DNA of 64,000 bases from Paractinoplanes pyxinae (lineage in GTDB: Bacteria; Actinomycetota; Actinomycetes; Mycobacteriales; Micromonosporaceae). Of this stretch, positions 42,701 through 51,054 are shown piece by piece. Positions within the stretch are counted from its first letter, which is position 1; each line of letters begins with the position of its first letter. The position numbers and the translations under genes were made by a program. The stretch covers positions 620,001 to 684,000 of the forward strand of contig NZ_JAPNTZ010000003.1 of NCBI RefSeq assembly GCF_026626335.1, given 5' to 3'. Under the pieces are notes generated by a model that was not told the origin of the DNA, did not search any database, and saw only the letters and a program-made list of their open reading frames with translations.

Positions 42701-43752
42701 AGCGGGATGCGCGTCCGGTGGCCGGGGCCCGCGTCGTCGTGAAGCGGGATCAGGGCGGCCACGGCCACCGCCAGCAGCAGGCGTGACTCGGCGAACAGCA
42801 CCGGCACGGGCAGGATCATGACGGCCAGGACGACCGCCTTCTGAACCTTTCCAATGGGCAGCAGGACGGCCAGGACCAGCCAGATCTGGTGGTGAGTCCA
42901 CGAGACGGGGCTGAGGACAATGCTCGCCGCGCCGACCACAATCACGGCGCTCAGCCAGTCCTGGCGACGGGCCAGCCGTACGGCTCGAGCGAGCGCGACG
43001 GCGGCGACGGTGCCCCCGACGAACAGCACCAGGGTCCGGCGGGCGTCGGCCTCGATGCCCAGGCGCAGCAGGGCGCCGTTGAGCGACTGGTTGCCCACGC
43101 CGTCGATGTAGCCGAGCCGGTTGACCTGGAAGACCTTGTCGGTCCAGAAGGCCCACGAGTCGCCGGGCAAGGTGGCCGCAGCGAGCAGGCCGCAGGCGGC
43201 GAACGTGGCGGTGGCGACGGCCGCGGCGGTGCGGCGGCCGGCCAGCCAGAGCAGCGGAATGAAGATCAGCGGCGTGAGTTTGACGGCTGCGGCCAGGCCG
43301 ACCAGTGCGCCGTGCCAGGGCGTACGGCGCAAGGCCAGGAAATCGGCCGCGACCAGAGCAGCCAGAAAGAGGCTCACCTGGCCGTATTTGACGTCGGACG
43401 AGACGGGCGCCGAGAGCATGAGCGCGAGCGCGACGACTGGCTGGTTCCGGCGGGTGACCAGAACGGCCAGACCGGCGACGGTGGCCAGCGAGGCCAGGGT
43501 CCAGGCGATCTGCACGACGCCGACCGGGAGCCAAGTCAGCGGGGTGAACAGCAGGGCCGCGAACGGGGGATAAGTGAAGGGAGCGGCGCCGCGGGTGAAG
43601 TCGTAGAGGCCGGCGCCGTCGGCCAGGCCGGAGACCGCGCCCAGGTAGACCGAAAGGTCGGTGAGGCGGCTTCCCGCAGGCTTCCAGAAGGCCGCGACCG
43701 CCGTGGCTGCTGCGACCACCGCCGTGAGGAACCAGATCCATCGCTTACCCAT
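42619..43752 (-). CDS. GT87 family membrane mannosyltransferase-like protein
   Basis: A 377-residue polytopic protein (9-10 helices) related to actinobacterial alpha-(1,2)-mannosyltransferases that use polyprenyl-phosphate mannose. The catalytic-loop region after the first helix reads LTDLSVYLGAVSGLADGAGL and YDFTRGAAPFTYPPFAALLF. VKYGQVSLFLAALVAADF and GNQSLNGALLRL are further family blocks. The C-terminal tail carries a 14-residue duplication (two copies of IPLHDDA), the product of a 42-bp DNA duplication. It probably extends a cell-envelope mannan or lipoglycan. Confidence 0.82.
   Translation of the reverse strand: MGKRWIWFLTAVVAAATAVAAFWKPAGSRLTDLSVYLGAVSGLADGAGLYDFTRGAAPFTYPPFAALLFTPLTWLPVGVVQIAWTLASLATVAGLAVLVTRRNQPVVALALMLSAPVSSDVKYGQVSLFLAALVAADFLALRRTPWHGALVGLAAAVKLTPLIFIPLLWLAGRRTAAAVATATFAACGLLAAATLPGDSWAFWTDKVFQVNRLGYIDGVGNQSLNGALLRLGIEADARRTLVLFVGGTVAAVALARAVRLARRQDWLSAVIVVGAASIVLSPVSWTHHQIWLVLAVLLPIGKVQKAVVLAVMILPVPVLFAESRLLLAVAVAALIPLHDDAGPGHRTRIPLHDDADRGTGMRTPLTETGGRSAVTVA
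42691..42750. repeat. 42-bp direct duplication at the 3' end of the GT87 gene
   Basis: GTCGTCGTGAAGCGGGAT occurs at 42691 and again at 42733, exactly 42 bp apart. One copy lies over the end of the convergent surE gene and the other just beyond its stop at 42700. Confidence 0.8.
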
Positions 43753-43763
43753 AGTCGGAACGC

Positions 43764-43773
43764 TACATAGGGT
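43764..43773 (-). promoter_or_regulatory. putative -10/operator half-site before the GT87 gene
   Basis: TACATAGGGT (plus strand) lies 12 bp upstream of the GT87 ATG and is identical to half of the palindrome in front of padR. On the minus strand it reads ACCCTATGTA, containing a TATGTA -10-like hexamer. A shared promoter or PadR site is possible. Confidence 0.35.
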
Positions 43774-43805
43774 CTGGGCTGCTTGTCGAGCCGCGAGCTC
43801 GGTTG

Positions 43806-44891
43806 TTATGCGGCCGTGAGGGAGTCGGTGGCCCGCATGGCCAGCAGGGCTGCCAGGAGGGCGACGGCGCCCAGGCCGACCGGGTGCTCGACAAACCCGA
43901 ACCCGAACGCCGTCGAGTTGTCGAGCAGCCGCCGCAACACCACATCCGGATCCCCGCCGGCCGCCGGCAGAGCGGGCGCCACCGCCAGCGTGGCCAGCGC
44001 CGTCACCGCCCCGGCGGCTCCCCGGCGCGCGTTCACACCGAGTCGCGACACCGCCGCGCGGGCAGCGTCTGTGACACGCCGGGTCAGGTGCCCGCTGCTT
44101 CGTGCCGGCTCACCTGTCTTGCCCGTGAGTGCCGAGGCGAGGAGGAAGGCGGTGCACAGCAGGAACGGGCCGGCCGATACGGCAGCGTTGGCCAGCAGGA
44201 TCCCGGAGGCGTGGAAGGCCGGGCCGTCACCGAGGTGGGGCCCGAACGACACGGTGCCGCCGGGCAGCAGGGCGAGCGGGAACCAGGCCGGAGCCGTCCA
44301 CGCGGGCACGCCGAGTGCCGCCGCCGCATGCGCCGACCCCGCGACCACCGCGAGATCAAGCGTGACCAGACCGCCGGCGACGGCCACCCACCGCCGCCTC
44401 GCCCGAAGCGCGACGGCCATCCCGATCGTCCAGACCGCGACCGCCGGAGCGATGTCACGCGCACCCATGAACGGCATCATCGGCACCGGATTGCCCGCGA
44501 ACAGGAAGGCGAACAGCGCCACCCCGGCCAGGGCGACTGACCCGCGAACCCGCCGGCCGGCCAGCGCTAGCCCGGCGGCGCCCAGCAGCAGCATCACGGG
44601 GGCCAGAGCCTCCGTAGCTCGCGCGAGATTGGTCGCCACCGCGGCGAGCAACGTGACTCCCGCCGCGACCGCCGCCAGCCGTCCGGCATTCTCGGCCCGC
44701 TCGCGCCACGACGGCTCGTCCACACCCGGCGAAACCGCCAGCGACCCGGCGAAAGCCAGCTTCCGCCACGGTTCGCCGATCACGGCCAGCTCGGCCAGCC
44801 ACTCGTCCCGCATGACCCCGGCGAGGTCGTCCGGCCACCGCCGGGCCGCCACCAGAACGGCCGCGCGGGCCAGCCGGTCAACCGCCCCCAT
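43806..44891 (-). CDS. multi-pass membrane protein co-transcribed with padR
   Basis: A 361-residue protein of no named function. The N-terminal amphipathic segment, RLARAAVLVAARRWPDDLAG followed by VMRDEWLAELAVIGEP, resembles the cytosolic opening of permease-like proteins found beside PadR regulators. About 8-9 hydrophobic helices follow. The ATG shares one base with the PadR stop (TGATG). PadR-membrane protein pairs commonly form a regulatory module in actinobacteria. Confidence 0.7.
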   Translation of the reverse strand: MGAVDRLARAAVLVAARRWPDDLAGVMRDEWLAELAVIGEPWRKLAFAGSLAVSPGVDEPSWRERAENAGRLAAVAAGVTLLAAVATNLARATEALAPVMLLLGAAGLALAGRRVRGSVALAGVALFAFLFAGNPVPMMPFMGARDIAPAVAVWTIGMAVALRARRRWVAVAGGLVTLDLAVVAGSAHAAAALGVPAWTAPAWFPLALLPGGTVSFGPHLGDGPAFHASGILLANAAVSAGPFLLCTAFLLASALTGKTGEPARSSGHLTRRVTDAARAAVSRLGVNARRGAAGAVTALATLAVAPALPAAGGDPDVVLRRLLDNSTAFGFGFVEHPVGLGAVALLAALLAMRATDSLTAA

Positions 44892-45217
44892 CACGCCTCC
44901 TGCGCCTGACCGAGCGGCCCGGCCGCCCGAGACATCTGCTGCCGCATCAGGGCAACCTCGCGCCGCGCGGCCACCGTCCCTTCGGCCGTCAGCACGTAGT
45001 AACGGCGGCTGGGGCGCCCCTCGGCCGCCGGATCGATCTGCTCCCACCGCGACTCGACCCACCCGGCCCGCTCGAACCTCGCCAGAATCGGATAAAGCGT
45101 GCCGCTGGGCAGCCCGGTGTCCTGCATGAGCTCGAGCCCGTACCGCTGCGCCCCCGGCTCGGCCAGCAGCCCGGCCAGCACTTTAAGCACAGAAGCGGTA
45201 ATCCGCGGCTCACCCAT
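44891..45217 (-). CDS. PadR family transcriptional regulator
   Basis: A 108-residue winged-helix repressor of the short (PadR-s1) class. The DNA-binding domain has SVLKVLAGLLAEPGAQRYGL, DTGLPSGTLYPILARFERAG and the wing region RPSRRYYVLTAEG. A short C-terminal helix serves for dimerisation. A 14-bp palindrome lies 7 bp before its ATG, so autoregulation is likely. It heads a two-gene operon with a membrane protein and possibly influences the GT87 gene further on. Confidence 0.9.
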   Translation of the reverse strand: MGEPRITASVLKVLAGLLAEPGAQRYGLELMQDTGLPSGTLYPILARFERAGWVESRWEQIDPAAEGRPSRRYYVLTAEGTVAARREVALMRQQMSRAAGPLGQAQEA

Positions 45218-45223
45218 GTACGC

Positions 45224-45237
45224 ACCCTACATAGGGT
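45224..45237. promoter_or_regulatory. PadR operator/promoter
   Basis: ACCCTACATAGGGT has perfect 6-bp inverted arms (ACCCTA/TAGGGT). It sits 7 bp upstream of the padR start and includes a TATGTA -10-like element on the minus strand. Repressor binding would block transcription directly. Confidence 0.55.
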
Positions 45238-45483
45238 TGGCACGCTCGACCACCTGCTGTCCGTGCCGGGTCGAAGCGACCAGCCGCACGCGCCGAACGG
45301 GTTCGGCCGGACCGGTGGTCTTGCTCAGCCGGTGAGGTGAGCCGGCTCGTAGATCGTCCCGGAGCCGCGGACCTTCGCGGTCGAATCATGGACTGATGAG
45401 TGTCCCTGTCTGTTCGTGTCCGGTTGTTCACTCCGTCGATGCGACTCGGAAGCCGCCGCGTCGCGAACAGAGGAGCACTCAGC

Positions 45484-48400
45484 ATGTCCAGACCCTGGCG
45501 TCGTGTGGCGTCGTCCATCGCCGCGGCCTTGGTAGTCGGTGGTCTCGTCGCCGGTGGGATCGCCACGGCGGACGCGGCCACCAGCGAGGGGAAGGCTTCC
45601 TTCGCGGGTCAAGCGGCCGGCGTTCCGCGAACCGTCAGCCGTCCGGCGAAGCCGAAGCCCTCGTGCCCCGGCACCGCCCCCACTCGGGCGCTCACGCTCA
45701 CGATCAGCACCCCGCGGGCGAACGGGACGATCGATCTGGCGAAACAACCCGAGTTCGACATCACCGGCGTCTTCCGGGGCGGCCTGGCCTCCTTCGCCCG
45801 CAGGGTCGAGTTGTACGCGGACGACCAGAGCATCGGGGCCGCCCAGATCGCTCGCCAACCGGCGCGGGACGGCAGCCGTACCTGGTCGTTGCGGACGTCG
45901 GCGCCGGCCGGGAAGCACGCTCTGCTCGCGTGTGTACGAACCTGGGGCGGATTGACTGCGGCCGCCCGGCTGACCTTCACCGTGAAAGCTCCGCCGGCTG
46001 GGGCAACGGTGGTGTCACCTGATGTGGTGACTCCGTCCGCGTCGGTGCTGTCCGCCATCACCAAGACTGCCGATCGCAGCATCACCTTCTCCCGATCGCC
46101 TGGCCTCGAGTCCGGCGACATCATCGTGGCTGGTCTGAGTCCGACCACCCCGGAAGGACTGTTGCGGCGGGTCGCCTCGGTCGGCCGCAAGGGCTCCAGC
46201 ACCGTGGTGCAGACCGTTCCCGCCGGGATCGACGAGGCGTTGCTGCAGGCCGACATCAACTTGACCGATGTCCCGCTGACCCCGCCGGGCGCGGCGGGCA
46301 CTCGGTCCAAGGCTTTGACCAGCAATCTCACGCTCTCCCGGACAGTCGCGATCGCATCGTCGGCCAAGCCGGTCGAGATCAAGGGCAGCGCGTCGATCTC
46401 GGCCCGGGTGGCCCTCGACGTCAGCCTCAAGATCGACATCGACGTCTCCTGGAGCGGGATCAAGGGCAAGCTTCGTACGTTCAGCTGGCGCGTCAGCGGC
46501 ACGGTGGACACGGGCCTGGAAGCGGAGATCTCCGGCTCGGGCAAGCTGGACTGGAAGCTGCCCCGTGCTGTGCCCGAAGTCCAGCTCGCCCCGGTCCTGA
46601 TCACTCCCACACCGCCGCTGGTGCTGGTGCCCAGCGCGGGTGCCGAGATCGGTGCTTCGGCCCAGGTGAACGGCAAGATCTCGGTCGGCGCCAAGAGCAA
46701 CGCCACCGTCGGCGCCGGATTCCGGTGGCAGGACGGGAAGATCACCAACCTCAGCGACGCGAGCCTGTCCGGTGAGGTCACCGGCCCGCTGGAGGCCAAG
46801 GTGTCGGCGTCGGCCTCCGAGAAGGTCTACACCGATCCGCATTTCGGCGCGACCATCAACGGGCTGCTCGGCCCGAGCGTGCACCCCGAGGTGGGGCTCG
46901 AGCTCAAGGCCACGTTGCCGTGCCCCGGCAGCGAGACGTTCGGTCCCTACCTGGCGGCCAAGGTGAGCGGTGACATCAAGTTCTTCACGCTGACGATCGC
47001 GAACTTCCAGGCGACCGTGGCCGAGATCCGCAAACTGCTGATCGATCGTCCCGGGCCCGGCTGTGCCGATCCTTTGTCCGTCTCGGACCAGCCGCTCGCA
47101 CCCGGCGAGGCCGGGCGGGCGTACGAGGAAAAGCTCCTGGCGTCGGGCGGAACCGAGCCCTACACCTGGCGCAGCACCGGATCGATGCCCGACGGTCTGG
47201 TTGTGCGCGACGGCATGCTGATCGGCACGCCGGCCCGTGCCGGCGACTACGAGATCGCGGTGAGCGTCACCGATGCCCGCGGGCAGACCGCCGACGGCAC
47301 CGTGCGTCTGCGGGTCAACCCCGACTCCACCGCCCTCTCCATCACGACCAGCCGGCTGAACGACGGCTTCCTCGGCATCGACTATCGCGGCGGCGTAGCC
47401 GGTGCAGGCGGCGCGCCGCCTTACACCTGGACCGCTTCCGGCCTGCCGGACGGTCTCACGATGGACACGACCGGCTCCATCGCCGGGCGCCCCACCGCCG
47501 TCGGGTCCGGCCCCGTCACTTTCCGGCTCACCGACGCGGGTGGCACCACCGTCACCCGCACACTCGACCTCACCGTCAATGCCGAACTGCCGCCCCCGGT
47601 GGACGGCGGCGGCGTGGTCAGCGGACCGCCCGCGCCGAGCTGCGGCACCTATTGCACGACCACCTGGGGCGACCCGCACCTGCGCACCTTCGACGGCGTC
47701 GCCTACGACTTCCAGCGCGTCGGCGAGTTCACCGCGGTCCGGTCCACGGTGGATGACCTCGAGATCCAGGTCCGGCAGCGCCCGTGGGGGTCGTCGCGGG
47801 TGGTCGCGGTCAACTCGGCCGTGGCGCTGCGGGTCGGCGGACACCGCGTCGGCGTCTACCTCACCGACACCGGAGTGCGGACGATGGTCGACGGAGCTGT
47901 GGTCAATCCAGGCAGCGATCCGCTCGAGCTGCCCGGCGGTGGCACGATCATGCTCGATGCCGGCATCCGGCGGGTGACTGTCAGCGGTCCGGACGGCTCC
48001 TACCTGGGCGTGGACTACGACCCTGGCTCGGCGCTCAACCTGACCGTCGGTGCGCCGGAGTCGCAGCGGGGCTTCCTGGACGGTCTGCTCGGCGCGGTCG
48101 GTGACGATCCTTCGGCCTGGCGCGTGACACCGGACGACTCGTTGTTCGACTATGCGCCGGGTGAGGACACCTCTACCTACACCGACACCGCGTTTCCCTA
48201 CGCGGACCTGCCGCTGAACAGTCTTCCCGACGAGAACCGCGAGGCCGCGCGCCGGGCGTGCGCGGCCGCCGGGATCACGGAGCCCACGCTGCTCGACGCT
48301 TGCACTCTCGACGTAGCGCTCAGCGGTGACAAGAACGCCGCCGCGGCCGCGATCGTCGCCCAGTCGGCCGGCTCGGCCGGCGATGGCCGGGTGCTCGGGG

Positions 48401-48846
48401 CGTCGAAGGCGGGACAGCCCTGGCGGGACGCGGCCGGTGTCACCGGCGTCAGCGAACTGACCTACGGCCACACCGGCTGCGCCGGCCTGGATACGCGCAA
48501 CCGCTGCACGAGCGGCGCCTGGACCGTGGTGCCGGACGCGCCGTGGATCTGGACGAAGCGGCTGACCACGCCGGGGCAGTACCGGGCGACGTTCACCGCA
48601 ACCATCACCGCGACAGCGGCGCAGGCCGAACGCCCGGTCCGCCTCTACGCCGCAGCCGATGACTTGGTGACGGCCTCGGTGAACGGTGACGTCGTCCTGA
48701 ACGCTGGGTACAACGCCCCGGTCTCCGCAGCCGTACGGCTCCAGCCCGGGCCGAACATCCTCAGTTTCGACACGGTCAACAACGGCGGTGACGATCCCAA
48801 CGGCAACCCGGCCGGCCTGGCCTGGAAGGTCGTGATGGAGGACTGA
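45484..48846 (+). CDS. large secreted protein with putative Ig domains and a von Willebrand type D domain
   Basis: A 1120-residue exported protein. The signal peptide is RRVASSIAAALVVGGLVAGG, cut near ADA-ATS. The first 500 residues are beta-rich without a named domain. Two He_PIG/cadherin-like putative Ig domains follow (about 531-617 and 618-705), with PYTWRSTGSMPDGL and PYTWTASGLPDGL. A VWD domain (about 720-870) begins CTTTWGDPHLRTFDGVAYDF. A C-terminal beta-sandwich closes the protein. AGAGGAG precedes ATG 45484, which gives the signal peptide; the upstream frame is shadow. VWD domains mediate adhesion or polymer assembly in animals, but the bacterial role is unknown. Confidence 0.82.
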   Translation: MSRPWRRVASSIAAALVVGGLVAGGIATADAATSEGKASFAGQAAGVPRTVSRPAKPKPSCPGTAPTRALTLTISTPRANGTIDLAKQPEFDITGVFRGGLASFARRVELYADDQSIGAAQIARQPARDGSRTWSLRTSAPAGKHALLACVRTWGGLTAAARLTFTVKAPPAGATVVSPDVVTPSASVLSAITKTADRSITFSRSPGLESGDIIVAGLSPTTPEGLLRRVASVGRKGSSTVVQTVPAGIDEALLQADINLTDVPLTPPGAAGTRSKALTSNLTLSRTVAIASSAKPVEIKGSASISARVALDVSLKIDIDVSWSGIKGKLRTFSWRVSGTVDTGLEAEISGSGKLDWKLPRAVPEVQLAPVLITPTPPLVLVPSAGAEIGASAQVNGKISVGAKSNATVGAGFRWQDGKITNLSDASLSGEVTGPLEAKVSASASEKVYTDPHFGATINGLLGPSVHPEVGLELKATLPCPGSETFGPYLAAKVSGDIKFFTLTIANFQATVAEIRKLLIDRPGPGCADPLSVSDQPLAPGEAGRAYEEKLLASGGTEPYTWRSTGSMPDGLVVRDGMLIGTPARAGDYEIAVSVTDARGQTADGTVRLRVNPDSTALSITTSRLNDGFLGIDYRGGVAGAGGAPPYTWTASGLPDGLTMDTTGSIAGRPTAVGSGPVTFRLTDAGGTTVTRTLDLTVNAELPPPVDGGGVVSGPPAPSCGTYCTTTWGDPHLRTFDGVAYDFQRVGEFTAVRSTVDDLEIQVRQRPWGSSRVVAVNSAVALRVGGHRVGVYLTDTGVRTMVDGAVVNPGSDPLELPGGGTIMLDAGIRRVTVSGPDGSYLGVDYDPGSALNLTVGAPESQRGFLDGLLGAVGDDPSAWRVTPDDSLFDYAPGEDTSTYTDTAFPYADLPLNSLPDENREAARRACAAAGITEPTLLDACTLDVALSGDKNAAAAAIVAQSAGSAGDGRVLGASKAGQPWRDAAGVTGVSELTYGHTGCAGLDTRNRCTSGAWTVVPDAPWIWTKRLTTPGQYRATFTATITATAAQAERPVRLYAAADDLVTASVNGDVVLNAGYNAPVSAAVRLQPGPNILSFDTVNNGGDDPNGNPAGLAWKVVMED

Positions 48847-48852
48847 CGCAGT

Positions 48853-48885
48853 GTGGTCGCGGGGCGTGGTCAGCCCCGCGACCAC
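48853..48885 (+). terminator. hairpin terminator after the VWD gene
   Basis: Arms GTGGTCGCGGGGC (48853-48865) and GCCCCGCGACCAC (48873-48885) pair perfectly over 13 bp with a 7-nt loop, 6 bp past the stop. There is no U-tract. Confidence 0.8.
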
Positions 48886-49026
48886 GTGGCCCGCCGGCCC
48901 GGCTCGGAGTGGACGGCCGCCGGCGACAGGAGAAAGGCGCCTTTCCGATAGTGCATTGGGCGGCTCGTCGCGACATGATCAGGTCGCTGGTTCCCGCTCG
49001 AGCATTGATCGGAGTAAGACTTAGCC

Positions 49027-51054
49027 ATGCTTGTGTCGTTTCCGCCGTTGCTGGCTCGGACGCAGGGGTTCGGGCTGGGGCGGCCGCATCGGTTCACGGT
49101 TGCTCCGGATGGGAAGCGGGTGTTGTTTCTGCGCAGCGCCGGTGGGGAGGATCCGGTTCGGCTGTTGTGGGAGCTCGAGCTCGCCAGCGGGGAAGAACGG
49201 CTCGTGGGGGATCCGGGGTCTGCGGGCGCCGCCGGGCCGATGTCGGCGGCTGAGCGGGCCCGGCGCGAGAGGGCCCGTGATCGGTCGGCCGGCATTTCCG
49301 ACTACAGCACCGACCGGGGCGCGCGCGTCATCGCGTACACGGCTGGTCAGAAGTTGTTCGTTGCCGACGCGGAGTCGGGCGAGTCGCGGGAGCTGCCCGC
49401 TCTGACGCCGCTGACCGATGCGACCATCAGCCCGGACGGGACCGCCGTCGCGTATGTGCACGAGGGTGCGCTTCGCGTGATCAATTGCGACGGTACGGGG
49501 GACCGGGCGCTAGCCACGCCCGAGGGCGACGACGTCACGTACGGGCTGGCCGAGCACGTCGCGTCGGAGTCGATGGAGCGGCTGCGCGGGTTCTGGTGGG
49601 CGCCCGACGGGCAGCACCTGGCCGTAGCCCGGGTCGACAACTCGCCGCTCGAGATCTGGTACCTGAGCGACCCGGCCGATCCGGCCGCGCCGCCGACCGC
49701 GCAGCGCTACCCGCGGGCCGGCACCGACAACGCCGTCGTCGAGCTGTTCGTGCTCGGGCTGGACGGCGAGCGCCGGGCCGTCGAGTTCGGCTGGGACGAG
49801 TACGAGTATCTGGTCGACGTCGTGTGGGACCAGCACGGGCTGCTCGTCGTGTTGCAGAACCGGCCCCAGACGAAGATGCGCGTGGTCGACGCCGACAGCG
49901 GGGACGTGCTGGCCGAGACCCACGATCCCTTGTGGACGACCATCGTGCCCGGCTTTCCCCGGCGTACGAGGGAAGGGTCTTTGGTCTGGACCGAGGACCG
50001 TGGCGACACCCGGCACCTCACGGTGGCCGGCGAAACGGTGACGCCGCCCGGCTTGCAAATCGCGGCGTTGTGCGGGGTCGACGGCGACACCGTGCTGTTC
50101 ACCGGATCGTCCGAGCCCACCGAGCAGCACCTGTGGTCGTGGTCGGCCGCCGACGGGTTGCGCCGGCTCACCACCGAACCCGGCGAGCACACCGGCACGC
50201 GAGCGGGTGGGGCGACGGTGATCAGCAGCGACACGCTCTCCGGCTTCAGTGCCATGTGCGAGGGCCGTACGGTGAGAAGCCTGGCCCTCAGCTCGCCGGT
50301 GGTTCCGAAGGTGTCGCTGCTGCGTGCGGGCAAGAACGAATTGCGTACGGCCGTGCTGTTCCCGGCGGTGTGGCAGCGCGGCGAACGCCTACCGGTGCTG
50401 CTGGATCCCTACGGCGGGCCGGCGGCGCAACGGGTCGTCGCGAACCGGCGGCAGTTCTACGTGTCGCAGTGGTTCGCCGATCAGGGCTTCGCGGTGATCG
50501 TGGCCGACGGGCGGGGCACGCCGGGGCGCGGGCCGCGCTGGGAACGGGAGGCGCGCGGCGAACGCATCGGCAAGGTGCTCGACGATCAGATCGAGGCGCT
50601 CGAGACGGTGGCCGCGCTGTATCCGGAGCTCGACCTGTCCCGGGTCGGGGTGCGCGGTTGGTCGGACGGGGGCTACCTGGCGGCGGCCGCGGTGCTGCGC
50701 CGGCCCGACGTCTTCCACGCGGCGGTGGCGGGGGCGCCGGTGACCGACGAGCGGCTGTACGACACGCACTGGCAGGAAAGGTTCCTCGGCGATCCCCGCG
50801 TCGACCCCACGCCGTACGAGAAAGAGTCGTTGATCGCCGACGCGCCGAACCTGGAGCGGCCGCTCATGCTGATCCACGGACTTTCCGACGACAACGTCTA
50901 CCCGGCGCACACGATGCGGCTCTCGGCGGCCCTGCTCGCCGCCGGAAAACCGCACACGCTGCTGACACTGGCCGGCGCCAGCCACATGCCGCCCGACGTC
51001 GACCTGCTCACGCCGCAACTGCGATTCCTGCAGGACGCACTCGCCCCGCGCTGA
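49027..51054 (+). CDS. S9 family prolyl oligopeptidase (dipeptidyl-peptidase IV-like)
   Basis: A 675-residue serine peptidase. The N-terminal beta-propeller (about 1-420) has DPP_IV-type blades. The alpha/beta-hydrolase domain starts at LPVLLDPYGGPAAQ and contains the nucleophile in RGWSDGGYL (Ser546), the Asp in HGLSDDNVYP (621/622) and His653 in GASHMPP. GWSDGG replaces the common GWSYGG. No signal peptide is present, so it is probably cytosolic and clips Xaa-Pro or small peptides. The end overlaps the convergent cydDC gene by 47 bp. Confidence 0.88.
   Translation: MLVSFPPLLARTQGFGLGRPHRFTVAPDGKRVLFLRSAGGEDPVRLLWELELASGEERLVGDPGSAGAAGPMSAAERARRERARDRSAGISDYSTDRGARVIAYTAGQKLFVADAESGESRELPALTPLTDATISPDGTAVAYVHEGALRVINCDGTGDRALATPEGDDVTYGLAEHVASESMERLRGFWWAPDGQHLAVARVDNSPLEIWYLSDPADPAAPPTAQRYPRAGTDNAVVELFVLGLDGERRAVEFGWDEYEYLVDVVWDQHGLLVVLQNRPQTKMRVVDADSGDVLAETHDPLWTTIVPGFPRRTREGSLVWTEDRGDTRHLTVAGETVTPPGLQIAALCGVDGDTVLFTGSSEPTEQHLWSWSAADGLRRLTTEPGEHTGTRAGGATVISSDTLSGFSAMCEGRTVRSLALSSPVVPKVSLLRAGKNELRTAVLFPAVWQRGERLPVLLDPYGGPAAQRVVANRRQFYVSQWFADQGFAVIVADGRGTPGRGPRWEREARGERIGKVLDDQIEALETVAALYPELDLSRVGVRGWSDGGYLAAAAVLRRPDVFHAAVAGAPVTDERLYDTHWQERFLGDPRVDPTPYEKESLIADAPNLERPLMLIHGLSDDNVYPAHTMRLSAALLAAGKPHTLLTLAGASHMPPDVDLLTPQLRFLQDALAPR

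Noticed and set aside
46015..48885. 956-codon frame antisense to the VWD gene
   Set aside because: Shadow of a GC-rich gene; its composition is Arg/Gly/Val-rich and lacks any motif.
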